Assembly (NCBI GenBank): GCA_002928735.1
Contig: PERL01000014.1
Coordinates: forward strand, 1 to 64,000
Reading direction: 5' to 3'
Length of the DNA: 64,000 bases
Source of the DNA: Hyphomicrobium sp.
GTDB taxonomy: Bacteria; Pseudomonadota; Alphaproteobacteria; Rhizobiales; Hyphomicrobiaceae
Shown: piece by piece, positions 15,678-23,815 of the stretch
How the letters are laid out: each line of letters starts with the position of its first letter
How positions within the stretch are numbered: position 1 is the stretch's first letter
Position numbers and translations under genes: made by a program
Notes under the pieces: generated by a model
Told to the model about the DNA's origin: nothing
Databases searched by the model: none
Seen by the model: only the letters and a program-made list of their open reading frames with translations

Positions 15678-17738
15678 ATGCTGACCGGCGAACCGATCAT
15701 AGGGCTGGCGGCTGGGGGCATGGTGATCGGATTGTTGGTCGCTGCGGTGCTGGCGCGTTCGGGCAATGTCACTGCGCATGCGGCTGGCGGCGGCGCGATG
15801 GGCGCGGCCAGTGGTGGACTGGCAATCGCGGGGCTTTTTGTTTTGGCCTCCAGTGTGCTGTTGCCGGGGCTCGTGCATCAGCATGGGTTCGATGCGCTCA
15901 TTGCTCTTGTGGGGATCTGCGGTGGACTGTTGCTGCTCGCCGTGTTGATCGGTCCGGCGCTGGCGCGCACGGGCGCGGCGAGCGTGCCGGAGCTGATCGG
16001 AGTTCGATTTGGGCGGTCTGCGCGTGGACTCGTGCTTCTCGTTGCCATCGCCGCGACGGCGGGACTTTTGTTCGGCGTGCTGGCGGCGGCGAGTGGGCTT
16101 GCAACAAGACTGTTCGAGGTAACGGTTGGGACGGCTGCGCTGGCCATCGCAGGCGCAGCGCTGCTTCTGGTTGTCCCTGGCGGTTTCAAGTCCGTTCTTG
16201 CTGGCAGCCGGCTCGTCGCAGGTCTCGCGGGTGTTGTTTTGCTCGGCGTTCTGGCCGCGGTGTGCTGGGCGCTTCTCGGCAATCCGTTGGTGCCGATCGC
16301 CTATGGATCGGCCGTGGCGCAAATCGGTCCGGCTGAGATGGCGCTGATCGAGAGCGGGGCGGTCGACTTCGGTGTGTTCAAACCGTTCCTGCGCGAATTC
16401 CTGACTGTGGACCGGCTCAACTGGGCGCTTTTGACGGTATGCCTTATTGGGGCGGTCGCGGTGCTACCGCCGCTCGTGCAAGCAACGGGCGTGTTTGCGA
16501 CCGGGCAGGCGCGGCGCGGGATTGCGTGGGCGTTGACGTTTGTGATGATCGCTCTGACGGGGGTGCCGGCTGTTGCCGCGCTGGCACGTTTGGAGACCTA
16601 TCGGGCGGTGTCGGCGAGCCAAACGTTTGCTGATCTGCCGGTATGGGTGCGGCGGGCGTCGGCGGCGGGCGGGGTGCTGCTGCACGGGACCTCGCTGCAT
16701 CTTGTGGAGAGCGTGGCGGGAGATGTTGCGCGGGGTGCGTCGTCGATCGAGGCGATTGGCGCGACGATGGCGGATCGTGGCGCGCGGGCGGAGGCGATCT
16801 GGCAGCGGCTTGACCCGGCGGTGCAGTCCGCCGTGCTTGATCTCGGGCGGCGGTTTTATGAGACGCCCGGGCAGCCGCTCGAGGCGCGATGGACGCCGTA
16901 TGTCGATACCGTTGTGACGGCTGCTGCTGTGGCGGCTGGCAACACGAGCGGGAAGCCGGATCTGGCATCGATAGAAATCGATCCGCAGTTTTTGTTTCTG
17001 GCACTGCCGCGGGCGGCGGGGATGCCGGACGTCCTCTCAGCTCTGACAACAGCGATTGTAATGGGCGGAGCGGTGGTTCTGATTGCGGCGTTGGTGGCGG
17101 CGCTCGCGGCACTGATCGTGCGCGATGGAACGGCGGTTTTGTTTGGTAGAGAGCCGCGCCGGGTCGCGCAGGTGGCTCTGATCCGTGGTGTCGCGGTGGT
17201 GATTGCGCTCGCGTTCGCGCTGGGGGCGGCCTTAGTTCCGGTGACGGCGGACGTTGTTTTGGTTGTCAGTTTGTCGGTGGCGGCGGTTGGGTTGCTGCCG
17301 GCCGTGGTTCTGGCGATGTGGGCGCCGCGCGCGACACCGCCCGGTTTGGTTGTGGCCGTGGTGGGTGGTCTGACGCTCGGGATCTATTATTTTGCGGGGA
17401 CGGCGCTTTATAGCGTGTCGTTTTATGAGGCGTGGGCGGGACTTTCGAGTGCGGGTCCGGAGGCTTATGCCGAGTATGAAGAGGCGCGCGAGGTGTGGGT
17501 TGCGGCCGAGGGGGATGAGCGGGCGGCGGCGTATGCGGATCTTGCGGCGCGAACGACCGGGAGTCTGTGGAGTCCGGGGCTTGCCAACTGGTTTGGAATC
17601 GCACCGGCGGCGGCACCGGTTCTGGCTGTGCCCTTCGCGTTGCTGCTAGGGCTGCTGGTCAGTTTTCTCAGTAGGGGCTGGACGCACGCGGATCGCTCTA
17701 CGACGGCGACAACGTCCACCGATGCTGTGGGATCGTGA
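15678..17738 (+). CDS. Sodium:solute symporter family protein (large subunit)
   Basis: Predicted 686-residue membrane transporter with about 13 hydrophobic segments. The GLAAGGMVIGLL start and the ASVPELIGVRFGRSARGL region recall the SSS family (acetate/proline permease type). It is longer than usual because of hydrophilic insertions near residues 320-440 and 590-640. The latter (YAEYEEAREVWVAAEGDERA) is acidic and may be extracytoplasmic. It is encoded right behind a DUF4212-like small subunit and overlaps glpD by one base, so transport may feed the GlpD reaction or central carbon entry. The substrate is unknown. Confidence 0.75.
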   Translation: MLTGEPIIGLAAGGMVIGLLVAAVLARSGNVTAHAAGGGAMGAASGGLAIAGLFVLASSVLLPGLVHQHGFDALIALVGICGGLLLLAVLIGPALARTGAASVPELIGVRFGRSARGLVLLVAIAATAGLLFGVLAAASGLATRLFEVTVGTAALAIAGAALLLVVPGGFKSVLAGSRLVAGLAGVVLLGVLAAVCWALLGNPLVPIAYGSAVAQIGPAEMALIESGAVDFGVFKPFLREFLTVDRLNWALLTVCLIGAVAVLPPLVQATGVFATGQARRGIAWALTFVMIALTGVPAVAALARLETYRAVSASQTFADLPVWVRRASAAGGVLLHGTSLHLVESVAGDVARGASSIEAIGATMADRGARAEAIWQRLDPAVQSAVLDLGRRFYETPGQPLEARWTPYVDTVVTAAAVAAGNTSGKPDLASIEIDPQFLFLALPRAAGMPDVLSALTTAIVMGGAVVLIAALVAALAALIVRDGTAVLFGREPRRVAQVALIRGVAVVIALAFALGAALVPVTADVVLVVSLSVAAVGLLPAVVLAMWAPRATPPGLVVAVVGGLTLGIYYFAGTALYSVSFYEAWAGLSSAGPEAYAEYEEAREVWVAAEGDERAAAYADLAARTTGSLWSPGLANWFGIAPAAAPVLAVPFALLLGLLVSFLSRGWTHADRSTTATTSTDAVGS

Positions 17739-19258
17739 TGGGCGGACCGCGTTACGATCTGCTGGTCATCGGCGGCGGTATCAACGGGGCTGGCGTCGCG
17801 GCCGATGCGGCCGGACGGGGGCTTTCGGTATGTCTCGTGGAGCAGGGCGATCTGGCGAGCGGGACATCGCAGGCCAGCTCGAAGCTTATTCATGGCGGCC
17901 TGCGGTATCTGGAACATTTTGAATTCCGGCTGGTGCGCGAGGCGCTGCTTGAGCGCGAGGTGATGCTGGACCGGGCGCCGCATATCGTCTGGCCGCTGCG
18001 GTTCGTGCTGCCGGAGGCGGATGGTTTGCGGTCGCGGTTGCGGGTCCAGGCGGGGCTTTTTCTTTATGATCATCTGGCGCGGCGGCGTCGCATTCCCGCG
18101 TCACGGGCGATCGATCTGACGGCGGACCCTGCGGGCGGCGTGCTGCGGTCCGATTTGCGGCGCGGTTTTTCGTATTGGGATTGTTGGGTGGACGATGCGC
18201 GGCTCGTGGTGCTCAACGCTCGGCTGGCTGCAATGCATGGTGCGCAGATCCGCACGCGGACGCGGGTGACAGCGCTCGCGCGGGGCGACGAGGCGTGGAC
18301 CGCGACGCTTGATGTGGGCGGACGTCGAGAGACGTGTCAGGCGCGCGTGGTGGTCAATGCTGCGGGGCCATGGGCGGACCGGGCTGCTGCGTTGGCGCGA
18401 GACAATGCCGCGGCGGGCGCCGTTCATCTCCGGCTGGTCAAGGGCAGCCATATCGTGGTGCCGCGAATTGCTGGGGCTGAGGATGGATTTTTGTTTCAGA
18501 ACATCGATGGGCGGGTTGTGTTCGTGCTGCCTTTCGAGACGGCGTTTACCTTGATTGGGACGACGGATGTGGCGATCAGCGGTTCGCCGGCTGAGGCCAC
18601 ATGCAGCGCCGAGGAGGAGGACTATCTGCTTGCGGCGGCCAACCGCTTTCTGGCGCGGCCGCTGGAGCGCGGCGATATCATCTGGCGGTTTGCCGGCGTG
18701 AGGCCGCTGCAGGCAGATGAGGATCAGTCCAATCCCTCGGCGTTGAGCCGTGACTATGCGCTGGAACTCAGTGGCACGGGGGCGGGAACGGCGATGCTGT
18801 CGATCATCGGTGGGAAGGTGACGACGTACCGGCGTCTGGCCGAGGCGGTGATGGATCGGCTGGCGCCGTTGTTTCCGGGGCTGCGTCCGGCGTGGACGGC
18901 GTCGCGACACCTGCCCGGCGGAGACATTCCGAACGGCGATTTTGGTCTCTATGTGGAAGGGCTGTCGCGGCTTTATGCATGGATACCTGAAGTCATGATG
19001 TTGGCGCTCGCCCGCCGGCACGGCACAGCCACGCGCGAGGTTATTGGGGATGCGCGGCGGTTGGACGATATGGGGTCTTTGTTCCCCGGCGGGCTGAGCG
19101 CGCGCGAGGTTGGCTATCTGGTTGCCAATGAATGGGCGATGACTGCGGACGATATCCTGTGGCGGCGGACGAAGGCCGGATTGCACGCGACATTGGCGGG
19201 CTGCGAAGAGGCCGTTAAGGGCGCGGTTTGCGCGCTGCTGCCCTCAAATCGACCGTGA
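17738..19258 (+). CDS. glpD: FAD-dependent glycerol-3-phosphate dehydrogenase
   Basis: Predicted 506-residue membrane-associated flavoenzyme oxidising glycerol 3-phosphate to dihydroxyacetone phosphate and passing electrons to quinone. The FAD-binding Rossmann turn LLVIGGGINGAGVAADAAGR is at the N-terminus. GTSQASSKLIHGGLRYLE is the GlpD signature. LVKGSHIVVPR, VFVLPF and TLIGTTD follow, and GGKVTTYRRLAE lies in the last third. ATG 17738 overlaps the symporter stop by one base (GTG 17735 is an alternative), implying coupled expression. No glpK or glpF is nearby. Confidence 0.93.
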   Translation: MGGPRYDLLVIGGGINGAGVAADAAGRGLSVCLVEQGDLASGTSQASSKLIHGGLRYLEHFEFRLVREALLEREVMLDRAPHIVWPLRFVLPEADGLRSRLRVQAGLFLYDHLARRRRIPASRAIDLTADPAGGVLRSDLRRGFSYWDCWVDDARLVVLNARLAAMHGAQIRTRTRVTALARGDEAWTATLDVGGRRETCQARVVVNAAGPWADRAAALARDNAAAGAVHLRLVKGSHIVVPRIAGAEDGFLFQNIDGRVVFVLPFETAFTLIGTTDVAISGSPAEATCSAEEEDYLLAAANRFLARPLERGDIIWRFAGVRPLQADEDQSNPSALSRDYALELSGTGAGTAMLSIIGGKVTTYRRLAEAVMDRLAPLFPGLRPAWTASRHLPGGDIPNGDFGLYVEGLSRLYAWIPEVMMLALARRHGTATREVIGDARRLDDMGSLFPGGLSAREVGYLVANEWAMTADDILWRRTKAGLHATLAGCEEAVKGAVCALLPSNRP

Positions 19259-19613
19259 TGCTGCGACAACTTGGCGTGCTGCGATCATCTTGGTCAATTC
19301 TGCGCTAGATCGGCATGGCCAAGTCTTATCGCTAACGTGAACTGTGTTTTGCAGACCAATTATTTGAATACTGCATCGTTTATGACTGCATCCAGCACAA
19401 TTTCGCGCAAAAATACTTAAGGAGCAAGTCTATCCATAGTCTAAGCGGTTGATTTGCGATCAAAAGCCGCACATTAATACTTCATATTAACCAATTTTCA
19501 AAATTATGCTCTGGATGGATTTCGTCCGCGTGTAGGGACGCCTCGACTGATTGACGATCAACAGTCGTTAACCACCGGGCCGTTGGGGGCCGTGGTCGAG
19601 GGGAGTTCTCGTA
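19259..19613. other. AT-richer intergenic region
   Basis: This 355-base gap is clearly richer in A and T than its surroundings and has no convincing gene. It holds an inverted repeat TTGAT-N5-ATCAA at 19449-19463, one base longer than an Fnr box, and several TTAA-containing stretches around 19470-19500. It probably contains the promoter of the exported M15 peptidase-like gene, whose ribosome binding site (GAGGGGAG) is at about 19598-19605. Confidence 0.5.
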
Positions 19614-20279
19614 ATGCGTCTCAATTCGATTGTTTGCGCTCGCGCACTGGTGGCCGTGCTGACCATGGCCGCTCTGTCTTTCACGATGACGGCCACGGCC
19701 GATGCCAAGCCGACAGGCTGGCAGAGCGAGAGCGAAATGCGCAAGGCTGGTCCGTCCGCATGGGCGGGTTATGGCGACAGTGGCTACGTGGCCCGGCCGA
19801 AGTCTTCGCGGAGCAAGGCTGCCAAGGCGAAGTCGACGGCCCTGAAGGCTTACGGCGCGTCGTATAGTAAGAAATCAAAGAAGCAGGCGTCGGCCGGCAA
19901 GAAGAAGCGGTATGCGGCGCTCGATACCGGCGCCATGATCGACACGGCGCCGACGAAGAGCGTGGCCGGCGGCGGAGGCATTCGCTGGGTGGCATCGGCT
20001 GGCTGCCTCAATGGGACACTGCGCTCGGTCGTGGCACAGGTGGCGGCGAACTACGGTTCGGTTACGGTTAGCTCGACCTGCCGGGGCAAGTCGCATAACC
20101 GCAAGGTCGGCGGTGCGCCCAAGTCGCACCATTTGACGGGCAACGCGGTGGACTTCCGCGTTCGGGGCAATGTCGGGGCCGTTTATGCGTACCTGCGCAG
20201 CCATGGCTCGATTGGCGGCGTGAAGCACTACGGCGGTGGTCTGTTCCACATCGACACCGGTCCGCGCCGCTCCTGGTAA
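19614..20279 (+). CDS. Exported peptidase M15A-like (D-Ala-D-Ala carboxypeptidase family) protein
   Basis: Predicted 221-residue secreted protein. A signal peptide (residues 1-31, ending TADA-KP) is followed by a Lys/Ser/Ala-rich linker (about 60-100). The C-terminal domain has the zinc motif SHHLTGNAVDFRV and the later HIDTG, matching the M15 peptidase fold (DUF882/peptidase M15_3 group) that acts on peptidoglycan. The basic linker may bind the wall or the membrane. ATG 19614 follows a strong ribosome binding site. The gene stands alone, convergent with the iron transporter. Confidence 0.85.
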   Translation: MRLNSIVCARALVAVLTMAALSFTMTATADAKPTGWQSESEMRKAGPSAWAGYGDSGYVARPKSSRSKAAKAKSTALKAYGASYSKKSKKQASAGKKKRYAALDTGAMIDTAPTKSVAGGGGIRWVASAGCLNGTLRSVVAQVAANYGSVTVSSTCRGKSHNRKVGGAPKSHHLTGNAVDFRVRGNVGAVYAYLRSHGSIGGVKHYGGGLFHIDTGPRRSW

Positions 20280-20295
20280 CGAACCAGCGGCGGCG

Positions 20296-22047
20296 TCAGC
20301 CGCTGCCGGAACCCGGCCGGCTGCCTGCCACCGTGCGGTGAAGCAGGAGGACGGGCACTAGGCCTGCCAACACAATCGCGAGCGCGCCCAAAGCGGCGCG
20401 CTCGAACTGTTCCAACGCGGTCAGTCCATAAACATGCGTGGCCAGCGTCTCGAAGTTGAACGGACGCAGGAGCAGCGTCGCCGGCAATTCTTTCATCGCA
20501 TCGACGAAGACGAGGAGGCCTGCCGCGCCCATCGCCGGCAGGAGCAAGGGAAGATGCACGCGGCGCAGGGCAGAGAGCGGTGTTTCGCCGAGTGTGCGGG
20601 CTGCGGCGTCTAGGTTTGGGGATACTTTCTGCAATCCAGCTTCGATGTTGCCGAGGGCGACGGTGAGGAAGCGTGTCGTCAAGGCAAAGACGAGGGCGAA
20701 GAGTGTGCCGGAGAGTAGGAGGCCCGTGCTCCAGCCGAGGTGCTGGCGCACGAAGGCATCGATTGCGTTGTCGAAAGCGGCAAACGGGATCAGCACGCCA
20801 ATCGCCAAAACGGTCCCCGGCAGCGCATAGCCCATGCCGGACAGGCGGATGGCAGCGGGAACCGGTCCGCGGCCGGCAATCCGCGCCGCGTAAGCCAACC
20901 CGACGGCGATGACGACCGCCACTGCCGCAACGACTGCGGCCACCATCACGCTATTCGTTGCAGCCGTGAGAAATCCGCTCGCAAAAGCATCCCCGCTGTG
21001 GGCTAGCGCGTGGCGCGCGAGAACGGCGACCGGGATGACAAAGCCAGCAACGACAGGGAGTGCGCACAGAAACGCTGCTGCGTATCCGCGCCAACCATCG
21101 ATGTCCTGGAAGGGAATGGCACGGTAGCGGCCGGTGGTGTGGTGGAATTTGCTATTGCCGCGCGCCAGCCGTTCGACAATCAAAACGAGCGCGACGGCTA
21201 AAAGGCCGAGAAGTGCGATTTGCGTCGCGCCGGCAAGATTGGCGCGCTGAAGCCATGTCACGTAGATGCTGACGGACAATGTCTCAACGCCCAGATATTG
21301 CACCGCGCCGAGGTCGTTCAATGTTTCCATCATGACGAGGGCGGCACCGGCCGCGAGCGCGGGCCGCGCCAATGGCAGCGCCACACGCCAGAAGGCGCCG
21401 ATGGACGATTGTCCGAGCGTGCGCGCGACTTCCAACACGCACATGGATTGCTGCACGAAACTCGCCCGGGCGCTCAGGTAAACATAAGGGTAAAGTACGA
21501 GAGACAAAATTAGGATTGCGCCGCTGGTGGAGCGGATATCTGGGAACCAATAATCGCGTGGGCTGGCATAGCCGCCTGCTGATCGCACCGCGCTTTGCAC
21601 CGGGCCGCCATATTCCAAGAGTTCCACGTAGCAATAGGCGACGATGTAGGTTGGGATCGCAAGTGGCAGCACCAGGAGCCGGTCGAGAATGGTGCGGCCG
21701 GGAAAGCGATACATGGTGACGAGCCACGCTGTGGCGGTGCCGATGATAAGCGAGATCGCGGCCGTGCCGGCAACGAGCAGCAGCGTCGACCGTGTGGTGA
21801 CCGGTAGAACGTTGGCGATCAAATGCGGCCAATCGGCGTTGGTCGATGAGAGCGCGAGGATAATGATGCTCGCCACAGGGAGGAGCATCAGCGCGGCGAG
21901 CGCCAGTGCGAACCCCGACCAGAGCGGCTGATCGGGGCCTGTGGTGTTCCAGTTTTGCAAAGCTTGCCGCCAGCCCCTCGGGGGCTGGTCTGCCGGCGGC
22001 TGCGGAATGCCGCCGGCAGTCACGGGCGTGAGGAGAGCCTCAGGCAT
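20296..22047 (-). CDS. Iron(III) ABC transporter permease (fused two-domain, FbpB/SfuB-like)
   Basis: Predicted 583-residue inner-membrane permease with about 12 hydrophobic segments, made of two homologous halves as in FbpB/SfuB. Each half carries an EAA-like loop that contacts the ATPase: ARTLGQSSIGAFWRVALPLA in the first and ARTLGETPLSALRRVHLPLL in the second. ATG 22047 overlaps the upstream Cys-rich gene by 8 bases; ATG 22104 is an alternative. It works with the binding protein at 22587-23624. No ATPase gene is present in the cluster. Confidence 0.9.
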   Translation of the reverse strand: MPEALLTPVTAGGIPQPPADQPPRGWRQALQNWNTTGPDQPLWSGFALALAALMLLPVASIIILALSSTNADWPHLIANVLPVTTRSTLLLVAGTAAISLIIGTATAWLVTMYRFPGRTILDRLLVLPLAIPTYIVAYCYVELLEYGGPVQSAVRSAGGYASPRDYWFPDIRSTSGAILILSLVLYPYVYLSARASFVQQSMCVLEVARTLGQSSIGAFWRVALPLARPALAAGAALVMMETLNDLGAVQYLGVETLSVSIYVTWLQRANLAGATQIALLGLLAVALVLIVERLARGNSKFHHTTGRYRAIPFQDIDGWRGYAAAFLCALPVVAGFVIPVAVLARHALAHSGDAFASGFLTAATNSVMVAAVVAAVAVVIAVGLAYAARIAGRGPVPAAIRLSGMGYALPGTVLAIGVLIPFAAFDNAIDAFVRQHLGWSTGLLLSGTLFALVFALTTRFLTVALGNIEAGLQKVSPNLDAAARTLGETPLSALRRVHLPLLLPAMGAAGLLVFVDAMKELPATLLLRPFNFETLATHVYGLTALEQFERAALGALAIVLAGLVPVLLLHRTVAGSRPGSGSG

Positions 22048-22606
22048 TGTATCGCGACGCGATTGGTTCTGGGGGCAACAATGCGAGAGCGTTGCAGACA
22101 ACATCAGGCGGAAGCGATTGACCCGCCTGATGCAGCGCGGCGCTGAAGGTTCCGGCTGTGGCGATGCACGTTTCGATGTTGCTGCAGTCGATCAATGCAT
22201 AGACGCACGCCTTCAGAGCGGGGCAGGCGCCGAGCTGCGAGGCGGCGATGATCGACACGGCAAGGCATTCGTCGCGGCAGAGGCCTGGGCAGCCTTTTGG
22301 CAGCACCTCGATCCGCCGGGCCGCGGCGCGATCGACACTTTCGACGAAGTGCCCGAGGGCGGTCACGAGGTGATCGGCTTGCGCGGGTCCAGCCACGCTG
22401 GCGATCTCTTGCCAGGCGAAAGACCAGGACAGGCCCGAGGTTTCGCGCCGGGCCAGCATGCCACACCGGAACGACCGGCCAACCATTTGCGCGACGCGGA
22501 AGTCCGGCCGTGCGGGGCTTAGCTGCGGATCGATGCGGTGCAATCTGGATGCCACGTTGGTGTCCTTGCGCTCAGGTGCTGGGGGCTTACGAACCGGGGC
22601 CGGCAT
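22040..22606 (-). CDS. Cys-rich protein of unknown function within the iron transport operon
   Basis: Predicted 188-residue soluble protein that I do not recognise. It has nine cysteines, most in the stretch from GCPGLCRDEC to ETCIATAG (around residues 105-150), where the spacing and hydrophobic pattern suggest helices bearing a metal or Fe-S site. It overlaps the binding-protein gene by 20 bases and the permease gene by 8 bases, strongly suggesting a real, co-translated member of the importer operon. A role in handling imported iron is inference. The opposite strand also has long open frames, which lowers certainty. Confidence 0.6.
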   Translation of the reverse strand: MPAPVRKPPAPERKDTNVASRLHRIDPQLSPARPDFRVAQMVGRSFRCGMLARRETSGLSWSFAWQEIASVAGPAQADHLVTALGHFVESVDRAAARRIEVLPKGCPGLCRDECLAVSIIAASQLGACPALKACVYALIDCSNIETCIATAGTFSAALHQAGQSLPPDVVCNALALLPPEPIASRYNA

Positions 22607-23624
22607 CGAACTGAACCTTATCGACGAGTTCGGAAGCGTCTTTGCGAAGGCGGGCGATTTCGGCCAGGGGCAGACTATCGGGCTTCAATTCGCCCCAGCT
22701 TTTGACGAGATCGCTGGCCTCCACACCGGCCACCACGGGATATTCGCTGTTGCCTTCGGCGTAGAGTTTTTGCGCGGCGGGAGAGACGAGGTAAGCCATC
22801 AATTTGGCGGCGTTGTCTTTGTTGGGGGCGTGGGCGGCGAGTGCCATGCCGGAGATATTGACATGTGTGCCGCGGCCGCTGGCGTTGGGGAATACAATGC
22901 GAACGGCATCGGCCCAAGCCTTCTGTTCCGGGTTCTTCTGCATGGCGGCCATGTAGTAGGTGTTGCCGATGGCGATGTCGCAGAGACCGGCTTGCACGTC
23001 GCGCACGGATTCACGATCACCGCCGGCCGGCTTGCGCGCCAAGTTGTCTTTGAGGCTTGTGAGCCATGCTTCGGCTTTATCTTTGCCGTTATGGGCGATC
23101 ATAGAGGCAATGAGCGCTACCGAGTACGTGTGCTGCCCCGAGCGCGTGCAGATCTTGCCCTTCCACTTGGCGTCGGCCAGATCCTCATACGTCAGGTCCG
23201 TATCCTTGACGCGATCCTTCGAGACGTAGAAGACGCGCGCGCGGCGCGTGAGTGCGAACCAATGGGCGTCGGGATCGCGCAAGGTTGCCGGGATCGCGGT
23301 GGCGAGATCCGCTGACGTGTTGGGTGCGGTGACGCCCGCATCCTTGGCGCGCGTGAGTAGGCCAAATTCAGGTGTCAGCAACACATCGGCGGGGCTGTTC
23401 GCGCTTTCCGCCTGCATGCGTTCGATCAGGCCATCCTTGGCGTAGATGAAGTTGACCTTGATGCCTGTCGACTTGGTGAAATCCTCAAGCAGCGGCTTGA
23501 TAAGATCAGGTTCGCGGTATGAATAGACGTTGACGTCGTTGGCGAGCGCCGGGGACGATATTGCAGCGGCGGCCAGAACGGCGATGGCACGGCGCGCAGC
23601 GCGTGCCGAAAGGGAGAGACGCAT
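22587..23624 (-). CDS. Iron(III) ABC transporter substrate-binding protein (FbpA/FutA-like)
   Basis: Predicted 345-residue periplasmic ferric-binding protein. The signal peptide (residues 1-28, ending PALA-ND) follows an Arg-rich start. NVYSYREPDLIKPLL, the TGIKVNFIYAKDGLIERM region, SPADVLLTPEFG and CDIAIGNTYYMAAM are typical; the paired tyrosines are the iron ligands in this family. ATG 23624 has GGAG upstream and gives a clean signal peptide, unlike the longer frame from 23696. It heads an operon with the Cys-rich protein and the permease. An Irr-like box lies about 135 bases upstream. Confidence 0.92.
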   Translation of the reverse strand: MRLSLSARAARRAIAVLAAAAISSPALANDVNVYSYREPDLIKPLLEDFTKSTGIKVNFIYAKDGLIERMQAESANSPADVLLTPEFGLLTRAKDAGVTAPNTSADLATAIPATLRDPDAHWFALTRRARVFYVSKDRVKDTDLTYEDLADAKWKGKICTRSGQHTYSVALIASMIAHNGKDKAEAWLTSLKDNLARKPAGGDRESVRDVQAGLCDIAIGNTYYMAAMQKNPEQKAWADAVRIVFPNASGRGTHVNISGMALAAHAPNKDNAAKLMAYLVSPAAQKLYAEGNSEYPVVAGVEASDLVKSWGELKPDSLPLAEIARLRKDASELVDKVQFDAGPGS

Positions 23625-23757
23625 CTGAGAGCTCCAATTTCCGGAAGACAAGGTTCCGGGATCGGGTTGCAGTGAGCATGTGCGGGTGGCGCACATGCGT
23701 GCTGAATAGACCAGTCGCTTGGTGGCCGGTCAATTGAATAGACGTGTGCGAAATCAT

Positions 23758-23774
23758 ATTAGAAATGGTCTAAT
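23758..23774. promoter_or_regulatory. Irr-type iron control element upstream of the iron importer
   Basis: ATTAGAAATGGTCTAAT is a near-perfect inverted repeat (ATTAGA, 5-base spacer, TCTAAT). It resembles the ICE motif TTTAGAA-N3-TTCTAAA bound by the alphaproteobacterial iron regulator Irr. It lies upstream of the ferric-binding-protein gene and downstream of the convergently oriented... histidine kinase gene end, so control of the importer is the likely use. The motif is seen; Irr binding is inferred. Confidence 0.55.
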
Positions 23775-23815
23775 TCCAAACAATTCCCGGCCGTTCTCGG
23801 GTTGCGCTGGATTGG

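Noticed and set aside
19449-19463. Fnr box TTGAT-N5-ATCAA before the M15 peptidase-like gene
   Set aside because: The spacer is five bases instead of four, which Fnr-type dimers do not normally accept. It was kept only as an inverted repeat.
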